A stretch of DNA of 64,000 bases from NCBI GenBank assembly GCA_947311845.1, contig CAMZMU010000013.1, positions 2,517,198 through 2,581,197 on the forward strand, read 5' to 3'. The notes below the pieces were generated by a model. The model made no database searches and had not been told where the DNA came from. It worked only from the letters and a program-made list of their open reading frames with translations. A program made the position numbers and the translations under genes. Origin of the DNA: Poa pratensis (Eukaryota > Streptophyta > Magnoliopsida > Poales > Poaceae). Shown piece after piece: positions 1-10,200 of the stretch (position 1 is the stretch's first letter; each line of letters opens with the position of its first letter).

Positions 1-589
1 TCGTCGCGCCGCCGCCTCCCCGATGACCTCTGGCTCGCCATGGTCGTGGTGGTCGCTCCGGCGGGGAGCAGACGTTCATCTCTTCGCGACTCTTCCCTGT
101 AGACGGAGAAGGAGAAGACATACGACCGCTTCCGCTCGGATGATCCACGCTAGCTGCCTTGTCACCGGCCATGCGTGCAACAGGACAAGGTCTGCTCGAT
201 GGATATGCCGATGTGCCCTTGGGCATCGGGAGGTGGGTGAGGTGGGGAGGCGCCAGCGGGATGTAGGCGGGGTGGCCGGCGGCGAACGGCCAGCGGGTTA
301 AAGAATTCTTCAGCTTTAAAATCTACCATGGTACTACGAACTTAAAGCCAATCTCTTCATCATTGGTCGATTAGTAATTTCTAACAGAAGTGGTTGAATT
401 TGTGAGTACGATGACGAGCATGTGCAAGCACCATGAAATGTTTTTGGTGACAATGGTTTATGTTATAATTCATGCATAATATGTAGTTCAAATTGAATTG
501 CATGGCTATATACGTACATGCGTTAGGATTATTTTCTGCAACCAAATCCGTTTAAGGTTGAAAGTACTCGGTATGGGCATTAGGTATTA
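1..589. other. Unassigned left edge
   Basis: I see no gene or element with supportable ends. The first 300 bases are GC-rich and have short open frames on several strands without splice sites or recognisable domains. The rest is AT-rich. Confidence 0.4.
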
Positions 590-619
590 CTAGCAAAAGT
601 GCCCGTGCGTTGCAACGGT
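590..619 (-). mobile_element. Helitron 3' terminus (minus orientation)
   Basis: Read on the minus strand, the stretch ends with a GCACGGGCA core, a short spacer and CTAG (590-593), followed by a host T. This matches the published plant Helitron 3' pattern (CCGT..AA.GCACGGGCA....CTAG). The body should extend to the right. I could not place its 5' TC end, so only the terminus is annotated. Similar termini lie at 19994, 50729 and 61179. Confidence 0.6.
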
Positions 620-2187
620 TTTAAAATAATTCAATATATTATCACAAATCTAGAAAAAAATATGACGTGATTTCTACCAATCAAACGTCTTATATTTTAG
701 GTTTTGCTTCAGATTTAGTTCTCTTTTTGCAATGTACATCATTACTCCGAAAAGAGAAAATAAAATTCACCCCTAATTTCTAATCTTCTTTTTACACTAT
801 TTAAAATCGTAATAAAATTAGGCTCTCACATGAAAAAAAATCCAAAGTTCTATTCTAAAATACCATACATGCCGTATGCAATAGCTCACAGGCTAAAAGG
901 TGTTGCAAGTAGCCAAACAACAATGAAATTATATCTGCCAGTAGAAACACTATTTCAGAGTACACACATGCCTCTCCTGATATGTCATTTCCTTTGCCTA
1001 CCCGTGTTGTTTTCTCCTTACTAAACTACTTCAACAATCTTGGCATCCCAATCCACATAGCCTTAACTCCCACCCATTTCCATGGTGGCTGGGTACAAGG
1101 CCTCCAGCGCCTCCATCTCATGGACGTGAGCACAAGCAGACATGTACAACATATCGCAGCGACAGTTTGAGTGGAAAATGAGAAGCACGGGCAGAAACCC
1201 CATCTATCATGTGCATATTTCTGTACCTACAGCACCCCGGTCAACTCCAATTTTGCGCGCGTGAGGACTAAGGAGCACACCCATGGGCAGTCTTGCAGTG
1301 TCTGACGGGAACGGCAGCGCCACATAGGCCTGGGCAGTGAAAGCATATACCAGCCAAGCGCATCGGGGGAGCACACGCTCACCGTCGCCATGGCGCACCG
1401 GCCGCCTAGCAAATCATTGGGCTGCATACTTGAGGGTGATGGCAATGGCATACATGGGGTAAGCACCAGATCGTGACACCACGCCCCAGACCTGAGGTCG
1501 TGGCCTTCTCCCGTAGCCTCCGTCGTCGCTGCCGGCAAGGCATATAGAGGTAATTCAGAACTCAGAATCGTGTGCAAACAGAAATTCAGAAGAAAAAAAG
1601 AGAAGATGAAGCGATGGATATAGATCCAACATCCAAGAGAAACACATCTTCCACCTGCATCTATTCTGCTCCCTGATTCCCTCCCACCATGAGCACCTCT
1701 GGACGGGGACTCGTCTCTCCATGGCGCGGGACAGGAGGAGGGCCTTCAGAGACGGACACGGTCTTTGGTGTGGCTCCGCCTATCTTCCCTCGCGGGGCCG
1801 GCATAGCTGATGTACCTGGTGGTCGGCTTCCCAACCACCTCGCCAGAGCGGGTACTTGGTGGTTGGCTTCCCAACCACCTCGCCGGAGCGGCCGCCGCCC
1901 GCAAAGGAAATGCTGCCGGGGTGCTGCGGGGTTGCGGCAGGAAGAGGAGGCGATAGGGGAGAATCGAACTGAGGTCGAAGGCGGAGTCAAAACCCGCGGA
2001 TGCTACTGCTGCCTATGTGAAACGTTATTTTTCACTTATCGGTGGCATAGCTAGTAAATTGTGACAACTCTAAGGACAATTTCAATGACGTACCACAAGA
2101 AGTCTTAATGCCTTTATTATTAGGTATAGATGCAGGCCAAGTAGTACAACACACGGATCTACACCTTTGAAAATTTTCTGCAATGTT
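620..2187. other. Unassigned, possible Helitron body
   Basis: AT-rich until about 1030, then moderately GC-rich to 2000. Short overlapping frames occur on both strands without introns or domains I recognise. Within it, 1819-1852 and 1858-1891 are two near-identical 34-bp copies (period 39), each containing the inverted repeat GGTGGTTGG..CCAACCACC. If the Helitron end at 590 is real, this stretch may be its cargo; that is inference. Confidence 0.3.
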
Positions 2188-2201
2188 GAGGAGGTTGGAA
2201 G

Positions 2202-2949
2202 TTTTTTTTTGACACATCCAACAACCGCATATATTCACCGGACGTCCACATACACAGTACATAGAACAAAGAAAAACGAAGAACAAACACACGAAGTGGA
2301 TGATCCAGAACCGGAAACGCGAGCCGCAGCTCCACCGGCGACGAAGACGAAGGCCGGCAACCACCTTGCCACAGCCTGGGCACATTCAAACCCTTGAGAG
2401 GCGCCGCCGTGTCTGCCCGCCGCGCCGCGACGAGCTTGTTGACGATGAACACGTCGGGCAGGCGCCCCCCTGGCTCCGCTTCCCTTCCTTGCCTCGGCCG
2501 CCACCGGATCCGTCGCTGGGGGAGGCTGGAGGGCCCGACCAGCCCAGCCCTGGATGAAGAACGCAGCTCCAGCGCCGCCGCACCGCAGCAGCTGGAGCAG
2601 AAGGCCGCGCACGGCGGATCCGTGGATCCGCGAGCACGGCGGGGTCGACGACCGCACGAAGAGGCCCCACCGGAGCTCCCCCGCCGGAGAGGATGGCCGC
2701 CGACGCCAAAACCCCACCAACCGCACCGCCGCCTCCACAGCGCCGCCGGCGGGAAACCCCCACACCCCTACTCTATGTACACGAAGGGATCCGGGGATCC
2801 CCCACCCACCCGCCGCCGGAGCGGACGGGGGGAGAGAGATCCCGCGGATCCGCGACGGCGAGAGCGCGGCGCGCGGGCGGATCCAAGAAATCGCCTCCTC
2901 AGCTACTGTAGCGAGGAGGAGGGGAAAGTGCGCCTCTCTGTAGCCCTAC
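2202..2949 (-). mobile_element. Retroposon (LINE/SINE-type) with 14-bp TSD
   Basis: A poly-T run opens the element on the + strand (2202-2210), so it is a minus-strand copy with a poly-A tail. The 14-bp sequence GAGGAGGTTGGAAG flanks it directly at 2188-2201 and 2950-2963, as expected of target-primed reverse transcription. The body is very GC-rich and has no reverse transcriptase domain. Its right part resembles the right part of the retroposon at 13957-14620 (shared stretches around CCCCTAC..CTATGTACA and GCCGCCGGAGCGG). It is either a 5'-truncated non-autonomous LINE or a retroposed transcript. The open frames inside it on both strands are probably by-products of GC richness. Confidence 0.7.
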
Positions 2950-3081
2950 GAGGAGGTTGGAAGTTGGAAGTTCGTGATGTGCAATGTACGGCGTATATAG
3001 AGCAAATAGTCAATAATTAAAGTAGTCTTCCACGTGTTGAGGAGGTTGGAAGTTGGAAGTTCGTGATGTGCAATGTACGGC
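2950..3081. repeat. 89-bp tandem host repeat beside retroposon
   Basis: The segment starting GAGGAGGTTGGAAGTTGGAA and running into TTCGTGATGTGCAATGTACGGC occurs at 2950 and again at 3039, a period of 89. The retroposon at 2202 went into the start of this motif. Confidence 0.7.
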
Positions 3082-3718
3082 ATGCACATCAGGAAGGCCG
3101 AGCGAATCCGGCCATCCGATTCGGCGCCTATGTGATTGATGGAGGGTAGAAATAAGCGAAGGTTGTACCATCAATGGTGGATATTGACCTGCTGTTTCTT
3201 TAGGTGGGAAAGCAGGTGGGTGATAAAGCTAAATTCAAAACTAGCTTATTACAGTAGTAGATAGATAAAGACAGGGATAGAAAAAAAAAACCAAAAAGTC
3301 GGAGCTCCAAATTCGACCTACACATAGAGAACCCAAAAAAACACAAAATCGGTTCTGAATAGTATTCACCAAAACTGACATGATTCACCAAAATTTGTCC
3401 TTTTTTTTTGGTTTCTCTAACTGTTGATGAAAATCATCTGCATCCACAATTAAGATTTTTGAGAGATAAAAATAGATTAATACTGCACGACAGGAAATAA
3501 TCTCCAGAGATATTCACCTTTCTGATCCAGACAAGGAGGTTGTCACATCTGCAATAATCTAGGAGCAGTTGGAATGTGACTAATCAATTTTAACAAGATT
3601 ATCAAATCCTACTACGTGGCATACACGAGCTGGGAGAGAGAGATGGAGGTAAGACCCATGGCCATGGATAATACTTGCCCATGGCCATGGATGTCCACAC
3701 GAGTGAGTACCCCGGCAG
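3082..3718. other. Upstream intergenic region of the peptide gene
   Basis: AT-rich sequence with no gene seen. Near the gene it carries ACGTGGC (ABRE/G-box-like core) around 3616, a GA-rich run around 3633-3645, and two CCATGGCCATGG stretches around 3658-3690. These are candidate promoter elements only by motif resemblance. Confidence 0.3.
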
Positions 3719-3728
3719 TATATATATA
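3719..3728 (+). promoter_or_regulatory. TATA box of the secreted-peptide gene
   Basis: TATATATATA lies about 60 bases upstream of the chosen ATG at 3788, a normal distance for a plant TATA box plus a short 5' leader. Confidence 0.6.
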
Positions 3729-3787
3729 GACGCTCGTTGATGCCTTCATGCGCACAATTTTACTGATCTGCTATTCTTAGCCCATGC

Positions 3788-4240
3788 ATGGAGAGATCAT
3801 CATCCCACTCAAAGCCCCTACTCCTCCTCCTCCAGTTCCTCCTGCTCTCTCAGCTCCTGGAAGCTCGGATACTAGGTGAGTACCCGGTGCATACGCAGGC
3901 ATACATGATTCTTGCACATTTTCTCTGACTTTTGCCCACTACTTGAGGTGATGCATACGACTACAAGCGCCTTGTCGCTTCGTCGGATGGTGCAGTGTCG
4001 TCTTCGCCACACTTGAACCTGAACCTGAACCTGATCCGGGTCGATGATGACCATGATGATGCACTGGACAGGCCTTCCAAGTATACGCCGCCAGCGCCAA
4101 AGTCGGGCCCGTCGCCGCACCAAGTAGCACCACCGCGTAATCACAGTCGCCAACAACCTGAAGCTGCTGGACATCCACCGAGCCGTCCGGCTGGGGAAAA
4201 TGATGGATACGTAATCCGTGCGTTTCTCCAAACGACATGA
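3788..4240 (+). CDS. Small secreted peptide precursor with an SGPSP motif, two exons
   Basis: Exon 1 is 3788-3875, the intron 3876-3947 (GTGAG..TTGAG) and exon 2 3948-4240; the product is about 126 residues. The ATG at 3788 is chosen over the one at 3784 because only it stays open into exon 2 with matching phase. Residues 1-27 form a typical signal peptide: short polar start, then a Leu-rich core. The mature part is hydrophilic, with an LNLNLNL run, an acidic DDDHDD stretch and near residues 75-90 a Pro-rich block with KSGPSP. SGPS is the core of plant PIP/PIPL signalling peptides, where it normally sits at the extreme C terminus; here about 40 residues follow. The link to PIP-type peptides is therefore tentative, and CLE-like or orphan secreted peptides are alternatives. 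No frameshift or stop interrupts it and it has a TATA box, so it is the best candidate for a working host gene here. Confidence 0.6.
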
Positions 4241-4745
4241 TAACATATAAAAGTTACATGCAGCTCCAACCATGCATATATATGATAGTAGTACTACATG
4301 TAACACCACACCAGCGTACGTGTATGGCTTCGCGACGCTTACGTGAATCTCGTACAAAGCGCCACTGTGTCCAACTATTTCTCATCCAGCTTACTGGAGG
4401 TGGAAACGGATTGATTGGATGCGGATCTAATAGTGCTCTTCCCATGTCCGTTTTCACATTTTTAAAACAAACACGAATGTGAATACTGATGTTCAAATAT
4501 GAATACAGAGCGGATGTTATTTCAATCAGGACACGGATCGGATGTTTTCTCAGTTCGAAATGGATATGAATATATCTTATAATTTAGCGAGATATTAGGT
4601 AAAAGAAATGAGTCAGCAATTATGTTACACAAATAATCTGACTCGTGACATACAATAAGTCAATGGTAGATGGGTAGACATATAAATACTATTATAATGT
4701 ATAATAACATTTTCTAAGTTCGATTACACAAAAAATTACTTCTTA
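4241..4745. other. Intergenic, AT-rich
   Basis: No gene or element ends recognised between the peptide gene and the Harbinger-type end at 4746. Confidence 0.4.
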
Positions 4746-5010
4746 GAGCATCTCAACCAGCGCCCTCAATAGTCCTCCCAATAGGCCTATTGGGGCGCCG
4801 GATAGGAAATCAGCGCCCAGCCGCCCTCCCAATAACGCGTCGTTTGCCCGGACGGCCCAATAAACTATCCAGCACTCCTACGCCGGCGCCTATGCTTCGT
4901 GGCCGGTTTGGGAGTGCGGGACAGCGCCGGCAAACGGCACCACGTAGGACTTGGCCCACCCGACAGTGAGATAACCCAAAACCTGCCTGGCTTTCCCCTC
5001 TCTTCTTCCG
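4746..5010. mobile_element. PIF/Harbinger-type left end, truncated
   Basis: TTA precedes GAGCATCTCAACC at 4746. TTA plus GAGCATCTCC is the end seen in the two complete Harbinger-type elements of this window. No matching right end is present; the sequence runs directly into Copia coding sequence. This is a broken or chimeric fragment. Confidence 0.5.
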
Positions 5011-5491
5011 CTCTTCTCAGTGCATTTTTTGATGCCGATTGGGCTGTCTGTCTTGATGATGGACGTTCCACTGAAGGTGTTGCTATATTTCTTGGTCCAA
5101 ATTTGGTCTCTTGGAGTGCCAGAAAACAACCTATTGTGTCTCGTTCAAGTACAGAAGCAGACTATAAAGCACTAGCCAATGCTACAACTGAGGTAATTTG
5201 GGTTGAAGCCTTGCTTCATGAACATGGTTTTTCTCTCAAGCAATGTCCTATACTTTGGTGTGACAATCTTGGTGCCACATATCTGTCAGCAAATCCAGTT
5301 TTTCATGCACGGACCAAACACATTGAGATTGATTACTATTTCGTTTGAGAAAGAGTTGCAAGCGAACTTCTTGACATACGGTTTATCTCTACTAAGGATC
5401 AAATAGCTGATGGTTTTACTAAAACTTTGCCTGTTGCAAGGCTGCGTGAGTTTAAGCGTAATCTAAACCTTGATGTATTCCATCCGGCTTA
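5010..5491 (+). pseudogene. Copia RNase H/pol C-terminal fragment
   Basis: The frame carries Copia RNase H hallmarks in order: [31 protein letters not shown] and [14 protein letters not shown]. An in-frame TGA at 5346-5348 then stops it. Past the stop the same frame still reads through the family's usual tail (a DQIADGFTK block) until about 5491. Everything upstream of RNase H is missing, and the fragment abuts the broken Harbinger end at about 5010. It belongs to the LTR remnant at 5505. Confidence 0.8.
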
Positions 5492-5504
5492 GATTAAAAG
5501 GGAC

Positions 5505-5676
5505 TGTTAGACAATGTAATACGTACATACAAGGTACGGTGTAGTACACCGACCTTGTACGCCTCCTGTACAAGCCACGGTGGGAGCTTTTCCCACCTAT
5601 ATTAACACGTACCTGAGACCCTAGCGGGTCATCGTTTTGCCCAACGCTATTACGACCTCCTTGCTCCTTGGTTGAA
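5505..5676 (+). mobile_element. Copia 3' LTR remnant
   Basis: A purine-rich ATTAAAAGGGAC (polypurine tract) is followed by TGTTAGAC, the usual start of a Copia LTR, 14 bases after the pol frame ends. A TATA-like CTATATTAA lies around 5596. The right boundary is approximate: shared host sequence resumes near 5677. Confidence 0.6.
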
Positions 5677-5941
5677 CCACAAACATTGCTGCCAACCGTA
5701 GCAGCTAGCTGCTCCTTTCAACCATTCACCACAGCTACTCATGGCGTCTTATTGATTGAATCACATATTGATTAATTGAATCATGTAGATCCCAACCAGC
5801 ACCTGACTAATTAATGAATACTAAAACTTGTACCTTTCAACGTCATCATCCAAGCAATCAACAGATGAAAGCAAGCGTTGACGTACTCACGTCAAAGTTG
5901 TTTGTAGGAAATTTGATTGTCTAGGGAATATCTGTTGGGCC
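5677..5941. repeat. Host segment A, left half (paralogous to 15.55-18.2 kb)
   Basis: Short collinear blocks are shared with segment B: CCACAAACATTG at 5680 and 15557, CGTAGCAGCTAGCT at about 5698 and 15780, TGGCGT..ATTG near 5744 and 15800, and GTTTGTAGGAAATTTGAT at 5900 and 18094. The spacer lengths differ. This is an old duplication of non-TE sequence. Segment A is interrupted by the CACTA element at 5942. Confidence 0.55.
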
Positions 5942-5959
5942 CACTAGTGGAAAAAGGAC

Positions 5960-6140
5960 ATGTAGTCCCGGGCCGTAGTGGGCTTTAGTCTCGGATTCGC
6001 ATCCGGGACTGCGAAACCGGGACTAAAGGCCGCTACCTCCAGTCCCGGGTTGCTACGGCCCAGGACCAGAGGCCACCACGAGGCAGCGGAGGCTGGGGAG
6101 CTCTAGTCCCGGGCCATAATACCACCCGGGACTAAAGGTA
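5960..6140. repeat. CACTA 1 left subterminal repeat array
   Basis: Alternating direct and inverted copies of GTCCCGGG, CGGGACT and GGACTAAAGG within 180 bases of the terminus. It mirrors the array at the right end. The role, transposase binding, is known for the superfamily and not shown here. Confidence 0.75.
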
Positions 6141-7235
6141 GGACCCCTTTTTTTTTTCTCTTTTCGATTTTTTTTTCAAAAAAAAAATTTCAAAATTTTT
6201 TCCCAATTTTTTATTTGAATTGTTTAACCACTTAATCGCACTATACACACATTTATCACTAAGCATTCTTAATTTCAATCTAAATTACTCGCTTCTACTA
6301 ACACTTCCTCACAGGTCACCCATCCTCGACTACTCCAGCCCTAGCACGCTTAACTTCTTAGTTCCTTCACTATGAGCTACCTACAAACAACAGATGCTTA
6401 CCTGACAATAGTATACTATCAATCCTATTAACCCATGGACTATGATGTCACACACCTTTATTTTATGAATCGAAATAATTATTTAAATAAAAAGAAATGA
6501 ATCATTAATAATAATCTTGAATTAAAATATTCTTGAATGCAAATAATAATTAACTTATTTGCCTTTTTCCATTTAATATTGAATAATTCATATCTGCAAA
6601 TCCGTAAATTGAAATTTGACAAATAATATGTCTAAATCGATTAGAAAAATGAGAGAAATCCAAATATGACATCCATATCATCCATAACCCAACTCTTGAC
6701 AAGTTTTCCTCCGGCTTGTCCAATCGGGGACTATCACGCTATAAGTGCATGTAAACTCCCTAGAGAGAAGTGGATGCCGGTGAAGCAGGTCACACCCTGG
6801 AGTGCAATCTTTGCAATCCAAAACATATAACACATTTTTACACACATGTTAAACCATAGGAACACATGACATTGTCTTAGCACTTAATTTATTCCTCAAA
6901 AGGGATCAAAGTGCTTGGGCTAGGTTTTCCATTTGGGTTTATGGTTGGACAAAAACAAACTTGATATCCACCAACTTGCATAGGTTGCTCCAAGGCTTCA
7001 CATGGTTGGTCTTCTTGAAGATCATCTTCAGGCTCCCTTGTAGCTTCCTCCTTAGTGTAGTGACTCCATTGCTCCTTTTAGATCTTCATGGTTTTGGTAC
7101 ATAAGTTAAGTTCACTAACTTGTTTAGCATGTGAGGGAGAGGGAGAAAAGAGAGTGAGAGGGAGGAGAAGGGAGAAGTAAAGGTGGTTGGTCTTTAAGCA
7201 CAAGATTACACAAGGTGAGTTTCCTTCAAGTTCTT

Positions 7236-10200
7236 TGTGAGGACCCCGGATTAGGTATCCGAGATACTCGTTATGTTTCCTGCAACAATCCCATGATCAG
7301 TCTGTTGTTGCACATAACTCGAATTGGTATCACAAAACACCCATAAATACCGAATAAATTTACTTACTTGATTGAAGCCATAACTTCATCAGGTACTCGC
7401 AGCGGAAATCACCAAATCAACGTGGAGCCCAAGTCACTTGCCAACCCTACAGGCAGCTGACTGGGAAGCGCCCTAGTTCGCATTGACGTTATTGAAATCT
7501 TCTTCTTCGAACTGTTCTTCTTCAAAATCTGGCTAAGACAATAGCCAGGGACGAAACCAATATGAGTACATTTGAATGTACTCGCAAACTACCCCCGAAA
7601 TGAGCATGCACTACTCTTTTTATTGTTTAAATAAAACTTTCTTTGCTTTGAAAACTCTATATCATTGTTTAAAAGGGGAAGGACAGACTTTTGTTTGATA
7701 AAACTTTGTTTTGAAATCTCTATATCTTTATTGAAAAAGAAGGGAAGGCTTTTAGATCTTTTCCATAAATCTATCTTGTAAGAATTTTCTTTTAAAACTT
7801 TTTCCCAAAAATATATCTTTATTGGAGAAGATAAGAGGTCTCTTTAAAAAAAATGTTTTTCCCGAAATTCATCGCCCGGTTTTATTTCCCCAAAACTCCT
7901 CCTTTTTCGACCATAATCCTTCATGGTCATTCAATCCCACAACCTCATGCCGGCCCGTTGGCATCGTTGCATAAAACATTTTTCTCCTTTCAAATCACAA
8001 AACTCTTCACTTCTCGACCATAGCCCGTCATGGTCCAATCATTCTCCAGCAACCTCATACCAGCCCGTCGGTAGAGTTGCTGAGACAACACATCTCCATT
8101 TTATTTTCAAATCTCAAAACTTTGCAAAACTTGCACATAGGACCGAGCAGTTCTTTCCAACTGTCCATATCCGAGGACTCGGCTATTCGAATAGTTTTAA
8201 CCCTCTGCAGAGGTAGCACGCTTTTAACCCACATCCATCCGGTAACTCATCGTGTCAGCCACGTCCCGCCATACAAGGTGTATGCGAAGTTGAGCCACCG
8301 ACCCTAGCCTCTCCTTTGCTCATGCTAGTATAGGATCCTTCCCATATGACACTTTCAACACACTTAACCCAGCCCTTCGGAATCTAAGTGTGAGGACTCA
8401 TAGGTTTTGTCCGGCGGTTTATGGTGGAACCTTCAATCCTCCTCCTTATCTTTTCATAGAGTTTGAGCGAGGACCCGGGTCAGGGGATGACCAACACACT
8501 ATCCCCTCATGCATGACGGAGTCATCTCCGTCGACGAGGTATCCAGTACTAATATGAGCAAATTATATGACTAAGCCCTTTCCCATAGGTGGGTAAATGT
8601 GGTCGCACCGGGTATTGGTTGTTCTGTAAGTACAAGGACACAATGTGTATTTTTCATAAACACCACCATTCTCCATTTCCACACCGACATCTCGGTATTC
8701 CACAACCACACAAGTATTCCCAAAGGAGTTTTGAGTAAACAATATTTTTCCCATCCTATAGTTTGAAAAAGAAATTCCAGCTAATATCTCCATATAGGGT
8801 GTCAAAATAGTATACTTGTATTTTGAAACCAAAAGGGTTTTCAAATTCATAACTTTAGTGGCAAACACCACATAAATAACATATGCTCTTTATAAGTAAA
8901 ACATGTAAACCAAAATAGATGTATATAGATGCAAGCTCAGAGGATAGCTTGCCTTGCTCGGCAAAGTGAACTTGGTCTTGGTCTTCAGGTTCAATGAATT
9001 CCCCTTCCTCAATAACTCCGTTCCAAAGACCACTCTGGTAGCGTTTACATCTAGCGTCGCAAACAGGAGAATAACACAACAATCACTAAGCAAACCAAAC
9101 CACAAGTGGTATACAGACAAGTAACCAACTGTAAGCGCCAAACTAATCGTTCGAGCAACAACTAGAATCTACACTTACGAGGGCCTTATTTTTATCAGTA
9201 GTCTATCACCTATACGCGAGCCAGGTACATCGATCACAAAACTATCTGAGGCGAAGGTTAACAACAAGCACCTCCTGTTGAACAGGAAATACTTCAGACA
9301 AAAGTTAGGCCACTAATTAATCTCTATGAGTGGAACCTTCACACCAAGTTTGGGTGTGATAAAGTGAAACACTAGAAACCTAGCAAAAATTGGATTTGCT
9401 CCAAAAACCATTACAGATTAATTTATAAAATCCCTTTTTAATCTGCCCTTTTGTTAATTTATTTTAAACAGCACTACAAATAATTATCCATGTTTGGAAA
9501 CAAGGTGGAACATGAAGGTCATCATTTTCTGAACATTTTAAGAGGTCAAACTTAATTTTTGGATCCTTATTTTTAAAGATATGAATTTTCCAAATCTGTT
9601 TTATATTCTGCCATTTTCTTTATTTTAATAAAACATTAATTAAACTAATTTATTTGGATAGGTGAATTACACCAAAAGACAGGCTTTATTTTTCTGAACA
9701 TTTTGGTATCTTATTTGTAATTTTTGGACAAGTATTTAAAAAGTTATGGATTTTACAAATTCATATTTGGATCTGGCTATTTATTTTCCTTTTCAGAAAA
9801 CTACCGAAACTTCTTGTACTCGGGGCTGGGCTACCCACGGTCACTGCCATGCGGGCCCAAGCGCCACGCTAGCGCTGACTGGGCGGGTTGGAGCGGATGT
9901 GGCCTCCACGGTCGCTGACCGGTGGGGCCCGGATGTCAGCGCGTGAAGAAAGGAAAAAAAAGGGCCTAAACGGCCGGGGCTGGGATTCGAACTCGAGTCT
10001 CCTGGGTGCTGGCGCGGCGTGCTAGCCACTGGGCTGGTGCTGTGTTGGTGTATACACTAGCTCTACTTGTTACATGAGGTGACCACGCTACGCTTAACTG
10101 ACGAAACTGAAGTTTCGACACTACACTTCAGACGATGGCTTCAGTCGCAACGGCGACGAACCTCTGCCGACGACGACCACGAACTGGCGCCCCTGCGTGC

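Noticed and set aside
2394..3020. 208-codon + frame
   Set aside because: Crosses the retroposon border and its target duplication; no domain.
9972..10043. A functional tRNA gene
   Set aside because: Boxes A and B are recognisable but the acceptor and anticodon stems do not pair convincingly.
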